Shown here: positions 1-7,582 of the stretch, piece after piece
Layout of the letters: every line of letters begins with the position of its first letter
Position numbering within the stretch: position 1 is the first letter of the stretch
NCBI GenBank assembly: GCA_902497035.1
Contig: CABVDL010000112.1
Coordinates: 1-7,679 of the forward strand
Source of the DNA: an uncultured Prevotella sp.
GTDB taxonomy: Bacteria > Bacteroidota > Bacteroidia > Bacteroidales > Bacteroidaceae
DNA: 7,679 bases
Direction: 5' to 3'
Translations under genes and position numbers: made by a program
Notes under the pieces: generated by a model
Told to the model about the DNA's origin: nothing
Database searches by the model: none
The model's input: the letters and a program-made list of their open reading frames with translations, nothing else

Positions 1-38
1 CCACGGGCGTGTCTGTTTTTTTTGATTTGGCCGCAATG

Positions 39-95
39 GTTAGGGCGGGGATAAACCCCGCCCCTACGGTGGATAAATCCCCGCCGTAACCCCGC
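39..95. repeat. GC-rich REP-like palindrome cluster
   Basis: Two adjoining imperfect palindromes lie here. The first (41-66) pairs TAGGGCGGGG with CCCCGCCCCTA around the loop ATAAA, with a single bulged base. The second (65-88) pairs TACGGTGG with CCGCCGTA, with one G-U pair, around an 8-base loop. They share the core GGATAAA(T)CCCCGCC as a direct repeat at 49-62 and 71-85, and a trace of a third unit (CCCCGC) follows near 90-94. Short GC-rich palindromes of this kind are typical of dispersed intergenic REP-like elements; that assignment is by resemblance. They code for nothing visible and lie downstream of the tRNA terminator. They could also act as a weak transcription end for a gene left of the window. 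Confidence 0.6.
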
Positions 96-132
96 ATCAA
101 TCCGTTTGGTTCGGTCCCGTAGGGGGTCTGTA

Positions 133-194
133 CGTGACTATTTTCCAATAAACTTATTCTCGATTCAAGGTGACGCATTGACGAATTCAGGAAA
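133..194 (-). repeat. Terminator-linked 60-bp repeat, copy 1
   Basis: Read on the minus strand, this segment starts in the short T-tract of the tRNA terminator (TTTCCTGAATTCGTC) and ends in GGAAAATAGTCACG. It matches the last 60 bases of the window (7620-7679, plus strand) with three substitutions and two single-base indels, so about 57 of 62 aligned columns agree. The two copies are inverted relative to each other in the window, but each has the same orientation relative to the terminator before it. I see no ORF and no strong internal hairpin. I do not recognise the family. Confidence 0.85.
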
Positions 195-232
195 GGGCTG
201 CATCAGAATTTTCCGTTTCTGATGCAGCCCTT
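192..232 (-). terminator. Hairpin terminator downstream of tRNA-Arg
   Basis: A perfect 16-bp stem (193-208 with 217-232, AAGGGCTGCATCAGAA and its complement) encloses an 8-base loop. It lies about 22 bases beyond the 3' end of the minus-strand tRNA, so it most likely ends that transcript. The T-tract on the minus strand is short (TTTCC), so it may terminate less efficiently than a classical site or act mainly as a 3' barrier. The stem is symmetric and could also stop plus-strand transcription entering from the left, but no plus-strand gene is seen before it. Confidence 0.8.
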
Positions 233-253
233 ATAATGTAGGAGCTCATAATG

Positions 254-325
254 TAGTCCGACTGGGAATCGAACCCAGATCAAAGGTTTAGGAAACCTCC
301 GTTCTATCCATTGAACTATCAGACC
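254..325 (-). tRNA. tRNA-Arg (anticodon CCU)
   Basis: The minus strand folds into a full cloverleaf of 72 bases including the discriminator. The acceptor GGTCTGA pairs with TCGGACT (two G-U pairs). The D-stem is GTTC/GAAC, the anticodon stem is GAGGT/ACCTT, and the loop TTCCTAA gives anticodon CCU, which reads AGG arginine codons. The T-arm is CTGGG-TTCGATT-CCCAG and the discriminator is A. The 3' CCA is not encoded (the next bases are CAT), so a tRNA nucleotidyltransferase must add it. The gene appears to be a single-tRNA unit with its own promoter upstream and a hairpin terminator downstream. AGG codons are used only sparingly in the neighbouring operon. Confidence 0.97.
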
Positions 326-340
326 AACTATTAAGCTCTG

Positions 341-372
341 CAAATTTACCATCTTTTTTGCAAAGAACAAAA
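341..372 (-). promoter_or_regulatory. Promoter of the tRNA-Arg gene
   Basis: On the minus strand TTTTG (372-368) is followed after exactly 19 bases by TAAATTTG (348-341). This matches the Bacteroidota primary-sigma consensus of a TTTG box near -33 and TAnnTTTG near -7. Transcription would begin a few bases before the tRNA 5' end at 325, which suits a stable-RNA gene with a very short leader. Confidence 0.75.
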
Positions 373-448
373 CATTTGGACCTAAAGTTTTGCTTCCGCC
401 TTGCTTATTTCCGTTCGGGTCTTGTCGGCTGACCTCACCTTATTGTTA

Positions 449-468
449 CTTAATTAAGATAATTAAGA
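449..468 (+). promoter_or_regulatory. AT-rich tandem repeat upstream of the operon promoter
   Basis: TAATTAAGA occurs twice without a gap (451-459 and 460-468), and the 10-bp perfect palindrome CTTAATTAAG (449-458) overlaps the first unit. A weaker related string (GGATTAAGT) follows at 480-488. The block lies about 40-60 bases upstream of the proposed -7 box, where an activator or an AT-rich upstream element would act. It could equally be chance in an AT-rich spacer. No regulator gene is present in the window to match to it. Confidence 0.3.
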
Positions 469-509
469 AAAAATATTGCGGATTAAGTCTCTTTTTCATA
501 AAAATACTT

Positions 510-517
510 TAACTTTG
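510..517 (+). promoter_or_regulatory. Probable -7 box of the operon promoter
   Basis: TAACTTTG matches the Bacteroidota TAnnTTTG box exactly and lies about 60 bases before the SusC start codon, predicting a 5' leader of roughly 50-55 bases. No TTTG box is found at the expected 19-20 base spacing; the position is occupied by AGTCT. The poor -33 region contrasts with the strong tRNA promoter next door and is what one would expect of a promoter that needs an activator. That last point is inference. Confidence 0.55.
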
Positions 518-578
518 CCACTGATCCACGAAAGCTGCAATAACTATAACAACATATTAATCCTTTAACTAATCTAAC

Positions 579-3500
579 ATGAGTATAGTTACTTATTTCG
601 TTAAGCGAAGGGGGCATTGGTTTACCGTACAATGCCGTTCTGCTCGCAAAACAACTTACGCATGCCTGATGCTTGGTTTACTTTCTCCTGCCAGTATCAT
701 GGCCGCTGAGGGTAACGAAGGCAGAGAATTTGCCGTTAGGGCAAATGCGGTTGAAGTCGTACAGCAGTCAGCCCGTACCGTCAAGGGACACGTGACCGAC
801 TCCAACGGAGAGCCTCTTGTTGGCGTGACGGTCAAGGAACAAGGTACGAAGAACACCGCCGTCACCGACATTGACGGCAATTTCACGATGTCGGTGCGTC
901 CCAATGCCAAACTTGAGCTGAGCTACGTGGGCTTTGCCGTCACCACCGTCCAGTCGAAGTCCAACATGTCCATCAAGATGCTGGAGGACGACAAGGAACT
1001 CAACGAGGTAGTGGTTGTGGGCTATGGCACGCAGAAGAAAGCCGACCTCACGGGCGCCGTGACGTCGGTGGATGTGAACAAGGCCCTCTCAAGCCGTCCT
1101 ATCGCCGATGTGGGCCGAGGCCTGCAAGGTGTGGTGCCGGGCATGAACGTGGTGGTGCCGACCGGTGAGGTGGGCTCCGACCCTATCATCAAAATCCGCG
1201 GTCAGGTGGCCTCCATCAGCGGCAACAACAATCCCCTTATCCTGCTTGACAATGTCGAGATACCCAGCATACAGATGGTCAATCCCAACGACATCGAGTC
1301 AATATCGGTGCTCAAGGACGCTGCCGCATCGTCCATCTATGGTGCTAAGGCCGCTTTCGGCGTAGTGCTCATCACCACGAAGAAAGGTGCCAAGACCGAC
1401 AAGTTTGAGGTCAGCTATACCAACAACTTTTCTTTTCAGCATATCGCCAACGACATCGACATGGCTGGCATCGACGGACTGCGCTACACGCTCGACGCGC
1501 AGATCAACCGTGGCGGGGCCATGCCAGCCGGCGGTTTCTGGCGCATTGATGAGGACAGCTACGCCAAGGCCGTGGAATGGCAGAAAAAGTATGGCGGCAA
1601 GGTGAAATACAACGACCCCGTGGTTTACGGGCGCGACTGGTACTTCGACGGCACCAACAAGTACGGCTACCGCATCTACGACGGTGTGAAGGCCATGATA
1701 CGCGACTGGGCGCCATCGTCACAGCACAATCTCTCCGTGAACGGTAAAAGCGGAAAGACCTCTTACAACATAGGCCTGGGCCTGCTCAACCAGGATGGTA
1801 TGATGCGTGCCGCCAGCCACGACGACTTCCGCCGGTACAACGCTAAAATCAACGTGTCGTCGGAAATCAACAAGTACGTCACCCTGCGGGCCGGGGCACT
1901 CTACTCTGACCGCAACAAGCGCTATCCCGGCGTGGGCACCACGGTGGCCGACCCATGGCTCTACCTCTACCGCTGGAGCCGCTTGATGCCGGAGGGTGTT
2001 AACGACCAGTTCGGCAACAACCTGCGCGAGCCGGTGTCGGAGGTGGCACAAAGCAACACCGACAACCTGCAGAACAAATATTTCAACGTCAATCTTGGCG
2101 CCACCATCAACATCACGAAGAACTGGGACGTGCAGGTTGACTACACCTACGACCACCAGACCACCGACCGCAACAACTCCGTCGTGCAGTACAGCGGCGG
2201 CCAGACGTGGTATTCACCCACCGCATGGCTTGACGAAAGCGGCCAGCAGGTGTATGTTGACAGTGAGGGCAACCAGGTGGACGCCAGCGCCGAGGGTGCC
2301 ATGGCCGCTTACCGCTTCCCCTATCAGAGCTATTATTCCAACAATACCATCAGCTCTGTCTCCAACTATACCTACAAGGCCAATGAGAACACGCTCAATG
2401 CCTACTCCACCTACCGGCTCTATCTCGGGCCTGAGCAGATGCACGCGTTCAAGTTCATGCTCGGTATGAACCTGGTAACGAGCAACTGGAGTTCCTACAC
2501 CGGCAGAAAGACCGACCTCATCGACCCCGAGAACCCGCAGTTTGACCTGGCCTCCGGCGACCAGTTTATCAGTGCGGGGCGCAACTGGGACAGCCAGTTG
2601 GGCTACTTCGGGCGTATCAACTATGCTTTCATGGACAAATATCTCATTGAGGCCAACCTGCGCCGCGACGGCTCGTCGAAATTCCCCAAAGACTTGCGGT
2701 GGAAGTGGTTCCCATCATTCTCCGGCGGTTGGGTGTTTACGAGTGAGAAGTTCATGAGACCTGTGGAGAAAGTGCTGAGCTTCGGTAAGATACGCGCCTC
2801 ATGGGGTTCCATCGGCGACCAGTCGGTCAGCAACAGCCTCTACAAATCCATATTGAGCAGCGGCCAGACCAACTGGATTGGCAACGACGGCAAGCAGCTC
2901 ACCTATTTCGGTACGCCGTCGCTTGTCGATGCCAACATCGGATGGCAGCGCATCGAGACCCTTGACCTGGGTATCGACCTGCGTTTCTTCAACAATGAGT
3001 TGGGTGCATCGTTCGACTGGTACAACCGCAAGACGAAGGATATGATTATCCCGGGCGAGAGCATGCCCGTCACCCTCGGCACCGACGTACCACGCGGCAA
3101 CTACGGTGAGTTGGAGACACGCGGATGGGAACTGTCGGTTGACTACCGCCACCGCTTCGCCAACGGCCTGGGCATCTCGGCCAACTTCCAACTGTCCGAC
3201 GCCACCACGAAGACTGTCCGCGGAGCCGACTATCTCACGCCTTGGGCCGACCGCTCGCTCAGCACCGCCTTCTCTACCGGACGCCGCTACGGCGACATCT
3301 ACGGCTATGTGACCGACAGGCTGTATCAGAAGGATGACTTCGTATATGATGATAATGGAAGCATCAAGAAGACAACGGTCATCTACAAGGGAACGGCCCG
3401 CACCACCCACGTGCAGAACACCCCGTATCCCGTCTATCAGGTGGCCTTCGAGGACAACAACAAGCTGATGTGCGCACCGGGCGACGTGAAGTTTGTTGAC

Positions 3501-4112
3501 CTCAACGGCGACGGCTATATCGACAACGGCAACAACACCAACGGCGACCACGGCGACCTGAAGGTCATTGGCAACTCCACGCCGCGCTATGAGTACAGCT
3601 TCCGCATAGGAGCCGACTTCAAGGGCTTCGACCTCTCCATCTACTGCCAGGGTATCGGCAAGCGTAAGATCTGGGGAGCCGGACAGCTGGCCATTCCCGG
3701 ATGGAACGCAAAGGAAGGCGCCATGCCGGAGACCTTCTGCAAGGACTACTGGACGGAAGACAATACCGATGCCTTCTATCCGCGCGCATGGGACCTCGGC
3801 GGTGCCAACACGGGTTACACCATGCAGGTGCAGAGCAAGTATCTGCTCAACATGGCTTATCTGCGCGTGAAGAACATCAACTTCGGCTACACGTTCCCGC
3901 AGAAATGGATGAGAAAGGCCTACGTCAGCAACCTGCGCGTCTATATGTCGCTTGAGAACTTCTTCACTTTCGACCATCTGCGCGGACTGCCCATCGACCC
4001 TGAGGCCATCTCGGGCTACTCCATGTTCTCCGACAACTACAACCTCGGACGCACCGGCACCGGAACGCCCGTCTTCAAGTCGCTGTCATTTGGTGTTCAA
4101 CTTTCATTCTAA
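579..4112 (+). CDS. SusC/RagA-family TonB-dependent outer-membrane transporter
   Basis: This 1177-residue protein is a SusC-type importer that forms the outer-membrane barrel through which oligomers captured by SusD enter, powered by TonB. A signal peptide occupies about residues 1-42, with an unusually long basic n-region before a short hydrophobic core (CLMLGLLSPASIMA). A carboxypeptidase-regulatory-like beta-sandwich follows at about 67-135 (VKGHVTDSNGEPLVGVTV...DIDGNF...LSYVGF). The TonB-box-like segment EVVVVGYGTQKK is at 143-154, and the plug domain reaches about 270 (LQGVVPGMNV, IRG, DNVEIPS, SISVLKDAAASSIYGAKA, VLITTKKG). The rest is barrel, including a calcium-loop-like DLNGDGYID at 974-982 and a C-terminal strand ending SFGVQLSF, as expected for barrel assembly. 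No STN domain is present, so direct signalling to an anti-sigma factor is unlikely. The ATG at 579 follows an in-frame stop at 570-572; the next Met (31) would lose most of the signal peptide. The substrate cannot be deduced. Confidence 0.96.
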   Translation: MSIVTYFVKRRGHWFTVQCRSARKTTYACLMLGLLSPASIMAAEGNEGREFAVRANAVEVVQQSARTVKGHVTDSNGEPLVGVTVKEQGTKNTAVTDIDGNFTMSVRPNAKLELSYVGFAVTTVQSKSNMSIKMLEDDKELNEVVVVGYGTQKKADLTGAVTSVDVNKALSSRPIADVGRGLQGVVPGMNVVVPTGEVGSDPIIKIRGQVASISGNNNPLILLDNVEIPSIQMVNPNDIESISVLKDAAASSIYGAKAAFGVVLITTKKGAKTDKFEVSYTNNFSFQHIANDIDMAGIDGLRYTLDAQINRGGAMPAGGFWRIDEDSYAKAVEWQKKYGGKVKYNDPVVYGRDWYFDGTNKYGYRIYDGVKAMIRDWAPSSQHNLSVNGKSGKTSYNIGLGLLNQDGMMRAASHDDFRRYNAKINVSSEINKYVTLRAGALYSDRNKRYPGVGTTVADPWLYLYRWSRLMPEGVNDQFGNNLREPVSEVAQSNTDNLQNKYFNVNLGATINITKNWDVQVDYTYDHQTTDRNNSVVQYSGGQTWYSPTAWLDESGQQVYVDSEGNQVDASAEGAMAAYRFPYQSYYSNNTISSVSNYTYKANENTLNAYSTYRLYLGPEQMHAFKFMLGMNLVTSNWSSYTGRKTDLIDPENPQFDLASGDQFISAGRNWDSQLGYFGRINYAFMDKYLIEANLRRDGSSKFPKDLRWKWFPSFSGGWVFTSEKFMRPVEKVLSFGKIRASWGSIGDQSVSNSLYKSILSSGQTNWIGNDGKQLTYFGTPSLVDANIGWQRIETLDLGIDLRFFNNELGASFDWYNRKTKDMIIPGESMPVTLGTDVPRGNYGELETRGWELSVDYRHRFANGLGISANFQLSDATTKTVRGADYLTPWADRSLSTAFSTGRRYGDIYGYVTDRLYQKDDFVYDDNGSIKKTTVIYKGTARTTHVQNTPYPVYQVAFEDNNKLMCAPGDVKFVDLNGDGYIDNGNNTNGDHGDLKVIGNSTPRYEYSFRIGADFKGFDLSIYCQGIGKRKIWGAGQLAIPGWNAKEGAMPETFCKDYWTEDNTDAFYPRAWDLGGANTGYTMQVQSKYLLNMAYLRVKNINFGYTFPQKWMRKAYVSNLRVYMSLENFFTFDHLRGLPIDPEAISGYSMFSDNYNLGRTGTGTPVFKSLSFGVQLSF

Positions 4113-4127
4113 TCAAGACCAGCAATC

Positions 4128-6017
4128 ATGAAACGCAATATATTTCCCCTTATCGCCGTCGCCCTGGCCGGACTCATGGGACTTGCCGGATGCAGCGACG
4201 TGCTTGACCGTCCTTCGAAGACTACGGAGGAGGACGACAACTATTGGAACAATGAGGCCAAGGTGCGGCTCTATGCCAACGATTTCTACGACTATTACTT
4301 CCCGGGCTACGGCACGGGCTGGACGGTCTATTATGCGCCGGGCATCAACAATACGAGCTTCAGCGACGACGTGCTGAGCAACTCCTCACAGACTAACTTC
4401 ACCCGGCAGGTGCCGCTCTCAATAGGCAGCACCTCAACCTCGACCAGCAACTACCAGAGCCTGTACCAGGGACCGACATGGGACTTTGCGTATATCCGCA
4501 AGATCAACATCATGAAAGACCGTCTCGAACAGCGTATGAAAGGCGTGCTTACGGACGAGGCCTACAACCACTGGATGGGCTTCGCGCGGCTGTTCCACGG
4601 GATAGAATATGCCCGCCTGGTAAATGTTTTCGGCGATGTGCCTTACTATACCCACGAACTCTCCAATCTTGACCGTGACGAGGTATATAAGGACCGCACG
4701 CCCCGCGACGAGGTGATGGACAGTGTGTATGAGGACTTCAACTATGCCCTTGCCAATATCCGCAAGGACGACGGACAGGGACGTGTCAACCGCTACATTG
4801 CCGCCGCACTCGTCAGCCGCTATGCGCTCTACGAGGGCAGCTGGCAGAAATACTACTACGGCAACAACGAGCGGGCAAAGAAGTTCTTCGAACTCGCAAA
4901 GACTGCCGGCGACATGGTCATCAACAGCGGCAAGTATGCCATCGTCACGCCTTTCCGCGACCTGTTCTGCTCCACCGACCTCACGTCGGCCAAGGACGTG
5001 CTGCTCTACCGCAAGTACGACAGTTCGCTGGGCAAGACCCACTGCATCGCCTCCTACTGCAACGTGAACGAGTCGATGTCGGTTGGTCCTACCGCCGACC
5101 TCATAAAGTCGTTCGTTTGCGTCGATGGCAAGGACTATAAGGAGTCAACCGTAGCCAGCGCAAGCGACTTCCGTCTGGAGAAGCTCATCCAGACACGTGA
5201 CCCCCGCTTCGAGGCCACTTTCTATGACTCGCTGACCAACAACTCGCGCGCCAGCATGCTCTATGTCGTGAAGTTCATTCCGCGCTCCGCACTCACCTAT
5301 CTTTCGAACAGTGGCGGCACGCCAGCCACCGAGTGGACCGGCACCAACAACACGACGGGCTTCCCCGTGCTGCGCTACTCGGAGGTGCTGCTCAACTGGA
5401 TTGAGGCCAAGGCCGAGTTGGAGACACTTGGCGGAGAGGCTGTGACGCAGGACGACATCGACATCTCCATCAACGCCATACGCGACCGGCCGCTTGATGC
5501 AGGTCAGGCTGCCTTGGGCGTGAAGAAGACGGCGCATATGGAGCTTGCCAGCCTGCCCGACGACCCCGACCGTGACAGCGACGTGCCGAAACTGCTGTGG
5601 GAGATACGCCGCGAGCGCCGCATGGAGTTTGCCTTCGAGCAGGGACGCATCATCGACCTCAGACGCTGGCACAAGCTCAACTACATGGACACCACCGAAA
5701 ACCCGGACCTGCTCTTGGGCGCATACGTCGACATGAGCCGCAATGGAAAGAACAGCCTTATCGGCGACCTGAAGAACTATGTGGGAAAGATGCGTGTGCT
5801 GAACAGCAAGAATGAGTTTGTGGTCTATGACGGAAATAACCACCGGCAGATAAGGGGCTGGTTCCAGGCCGAGACCACGGAGCCGCGCCAGCAGTTCCTC
5901 AATATGACCAACGTCAACCCCTATCTCTGTCCCATTGGCACCAACCAAATCAACGACTACAAGGTCCACGGCTACACGCTCACCCAGACTCAGGGATGGC
6001 CATCGACCAACGATTGA
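4128..6017 (+). CDS. SusD/RagB-family surface substrate-binding lipoprotein
   Basis: This 629-residue lipoprotein is the SusD partner that caps the SusC barrel and binds substrate at the cell surface. The lipobox LAGC has the acylated Cys at residue 22, followed by SDVLD, a partly acidic stretch of the sort linked to surface export in this phylum. Family hallmarks are visible: the helical MGFARLFHGIEYARLVNVFGDVPYY-type segment (about 150-174), VLRYSEVLLNWIEAKAE (about 414-430), INAIRDR soon after, LLWEIRRERRMEFAFEQGR followed by IIDLRRW (489-514), and the C-terminal YLCPIGTNQIN...LTQTQGW. The start lies 15 bases after the SusC stop, so the two are surely co-transcribed. No Shine-Dalgarno sequence is seen, as is usual here. 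The protein is somewhat longer than many SusD homologues, but appears intact. Substrate specificity cannot be read from the sequence. Confidence 0.96.
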   Translation: MKRNIFPLIAVALAGLMGLAGCSDVLDRPSKTTEEDDNYWNNEAKVRLYANDFYDYYFPGYGTGWTVYYAPGINNTSFSDDVLSNSSQTNFTRQVPLSIGSTSTSTSNYQSLYQGPTWDFAYIRKINIMKDRLEQRMKGVLTDEAYNHWMGFARLFHGIEYARLVNVFGDVPYYTHELSNLDRDEVYKDRTPRDEVMDSVYEDFNYALANIRKDDGQGRVNRYIAAALVSRYALYEGSWQKYYYGNNERAKKFFELAKTAGDMVINSGKYAIVTPFRDLFCSTDLTSAKDVLLYRKYDSSLGKTHCIASYCNVNESMSVGPTADLIKSFVCVDGKDYKESTVASASDFRLEKLIQTRDPRFEATFYDSLTNNSRASMLYVVKFIPRSALTYLSNSGGTPATEWTGTNNTTGFPVLRYSEVLLNWIEAKAELETLGGEAVTQDDIDISINAIRDRPLDAGQAALGVKKTAHMELASLPDDPDRDSDVPKLLWEIRRERRMEFAFEQGRIIDLRRWHKLNYMDTTENPDLLLGAYVDMSRNGKNSLIGDLKNYVGKMRVLNSKNEFVVYDGNNHRQIRGWFQAETTEPRQQFLNMTNVNPYLCPIGTNQINDYKVHGYTLTQTQGWPSTND

Positions 6018-6028
6018 GCGGACTGGAA

Positions 6029-6040
6029 CTTATTAATAAG
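6029..6040. other. 12-bp perfect palindrome in the SusD-lipoprotein spacer
   Basis: CTTATTAATAAG is a perfect 12-base palindrome inside the 38-base gap between the SusD stop and the third gene. It is AT-rich and has no loop, so it is unlikely to form a stable RNA hairpin. It may be chance, a protein-binding site, or part of an A/T-rich translation-initiation region for the next gene. Confidence 0.25.
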
Positions 6041-6055
6041 TAAAAGAATACAATT

Positions 6056-7543
6056 ATGCTGAAGATAAATCATTTCATCATGCTGTCGGCCCTTGCGGCC
6101 GGCTCCATGCTCGCCGGCTGTTCCGACGATTATCCATCGGCCACGGAGAACCCCTATGCCAACGACCTGCTAAGCATCAAGATTATCAATGCCGGTGCCG
6201 AGGGCAACACCGTGGTGGAGGGTACCATCGACGAGGATGCCAAGACCGTGAAGTTTCCCAAGCTCGACAAGAGTTCCGACTTCTCCCATCTCGTCGTCAG
6301 TGCGACGATGTCGGAGGGCGCCCACCTTGATCCGGAGAGCGACACGCTGGACTTCTCGATGGACGACGCAACGACGCAGGTCACCAGGACGCTGCGCGTG
6401 AAGAACCACAACCGTTACAAGGACTACTTCATGACCGTGCGCAAGCGCGTGCCGGTGTTCGGCGCCAACTTTGAGAATGGTACCGTGGTATGCGATTACA
6501 CGGGTACCAACATCTATAAGTATATCTCGGATGCCCAGACCCGTTGCACGGCATTCGACGGCAAGTACGTACTCGTGTGCTACCGCAATCCGACAGCTGA
6601 TGACCCGTCGGCTCCCGGTGCCCACTTGCTCAAGGTCTCTGACCTGGAGCAGGGCAAGGTGCAACCCATCAGCCTGTCGCTTGATGGGGTCAGCGGCGGC
6701 ACCTTTGCCTATAACTGCGGCGCGCTGGCAGGCGGCCACATCTATCTGGCAAGCCTCTCGGGCGCGCTGGCCTCTCCGCTCAAGGTCTATTACTACGACA
6801 CGCCGGAGTCAACGCCTGAATGTATCGCCGACATCGACGTAAGCCAGATTGACGGCGCCGCAGCCCGCCACGGTGATGCCATGTCCCTCTGTCTCGATGC
6901 CGGCGGCAACGGCTACATGTTCTTCCCGTCAAACGACTATTCCGAGGTGCTGCGCCTGCCCGTCTCCGACTACAAGACGGTGGGAGCACCGGCACGCATC
7001 GAGCTGCAGGCCACCGACAAGGCCGGCATGTGCATGCACATCAATCGCATTGAGGGTACCGACGAATACCTGTTGAGCGGCGCGCGTGTCAACCTGTTGG
7101 GCAGCACCGGCAAGTTGAGCGGCGTCAACCTCTCGCTCTGTGACGAGGGTCTCAACTCAAAGGCAAGGCTCGGTACCAACACGGTGGCTGCGGAGAGCGA
7201 TGACGCGCGCATCTTCATGTTCAACGGCGCGCGCTATCTGCTCACGGCTCCCGTCTGCTTCGGCAGCTCAAGCACCGCCACGCCGGGCATGTTTGTCTAT
7301 GACCTCACAAAGGGCAGCAACACGCAGGAGGCTTTCCAAATCTTCAACGATGCCGAGAACCACAATGCCGCTTACCGCTTCCTCGTGGGTGGCAGCGGAA
7401 TAAGCCAGCCGGGCATCAGCACCAACTACTACATTGAGAAGGATGCCAACGGCAACGACAGCGTGCTTTGGCTGTATGTGGGACGTACGGAGAGCGGCTT
7501 CGCCATCATGAAGTTCCCCGCAGCCCGCGAGGACGATGAGTAG
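6056..7543 (+). CDS. SusCD-associated lipoprotein, probable surface binding protein (DUF5018/DUF4623-like)
   Basis: This 495-residue lipoprotein has the lipobox LAGC with Cys22, followed by SDD, suggesting export to the cell surface. Residues about 36-130 form a small beta-rich domain with the pattern I-x-x-N...VVEGTIDEDAKTVKFP...LVVSATMSEGAHLDPES...DFS, ending in a YFMTVRKR strand. It resembles the DUF5018-type N-terminal modules of Bacteroidota lipoproteins. Residues about 131-495 contain repeated strand-turn patterns (FDGKYVLVCYRNP, LAGGHIYLASL, GGNGYMFFPSND, EGTDEYLLSGAR, FNGARYLLTAP, DSVLWLYVGR) that suggest a propeller-like fold of the DUF4623 kind. Both family names are from memory of sequence style, not a search. 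Its place after SusD, 38 bases downstream and before the terminator, is that of SusE/SusF-like surface glycan-binding proteins. No catalytic motif is recognised, so a binding role is favoured over an enzymatic one. Confidence 0.8.
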   Translation: MLKINHFIMLSALAAGSMLAGCSDDYPSATENPYANDLLSIKIINAGAEGNTVVEGTIDEDAKTVKFPKLDKSSDFSHLVVSATMSEGAHLDPESDTLDFSMDDATTQVTRTLRVKNHNRYKDYFMTVRKRVPVFGANFENGTVVCDYTGTNIYKYISDAQTRCTAFDGKYVLVCYRNPTADDPSAPGAHLLKVSDLEQGKVQPISLSLDGVSGGTFAYNCGALAGGHIYLASLSGALASPLKVYYYDTPESTPECIADIDVSQIDGAAARHGDAMSLCLDAGGNGYMFFPSNDYSEVLRLPVSDYKTVGAPARIELQATDKAGMCMHINRIEGTDEYLLSGARVNLLGSTGKLSGVNLSLCDEGLNSKARLGTNTVAAESDDARIFMFNGARYLLTAPVCFGSSSTATPGMFVYDLTKGSNTQEAFQIFNDAENHNAAYRFLVGGSGISQPGISTNYYIEKDANGNDSVLWLYVGRTESGFAIMKFPAAREDDE

Positions 7544-7582
7544 GCTGCTGACACTCCCAATAGAGCTTCGGAATTAAATCTG

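Noticed and set aside
1..38. Terminator or gene end at the left edge (eight T at 16-23)
   Set aside because: No hairpin is visible in the 15 bases before the T-run, and too little sequence is available to support a call.
39..95. CRISPR array
   Set aside because: Only two to three short, imperfect, adjoining palindromic units, with no spacers of regular length and no cas genes.
254..325. tRNA gene as attachment site of an integrated element
   Set aside because: No second copy of the tRNA 3' end and no integrase gene are visible in the window.
974..1095. STN signalling domain or ECF-type transducer in SusC
   Set aside because: The N-terminal region goes directly from the signal peptide to a carboxypeptidase-regulatory-like domain and then to the TonB-box-like segment and plug; no STN-type sequence lies between.
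1719..2156. Minus-strand open frame (145 codons) inside the SusC gene
   Set aside because: Composition and position are those of a shadow frame of a GC-rich gene; nothing in its translation resembles a protein family I know.
2799..3977. Long minus-strand open frame (392 codons) inside the SusC gene
   Set aside because: It is antisense to a clear SusC barrel region. Its translation is dominated by Val, Ala and His, has no recognisable motifs, and is what GC-rich codon use on the other strand produces. No promoter is visible for it.
5145..5969. Minus-strand open frame (274 codons) opposite the SusD C-terminus
   Set aside because: Same kind of antisense shadow as in SusC; it lies opposite the conserved SusD C-terminal motifs and has no signals of its own.
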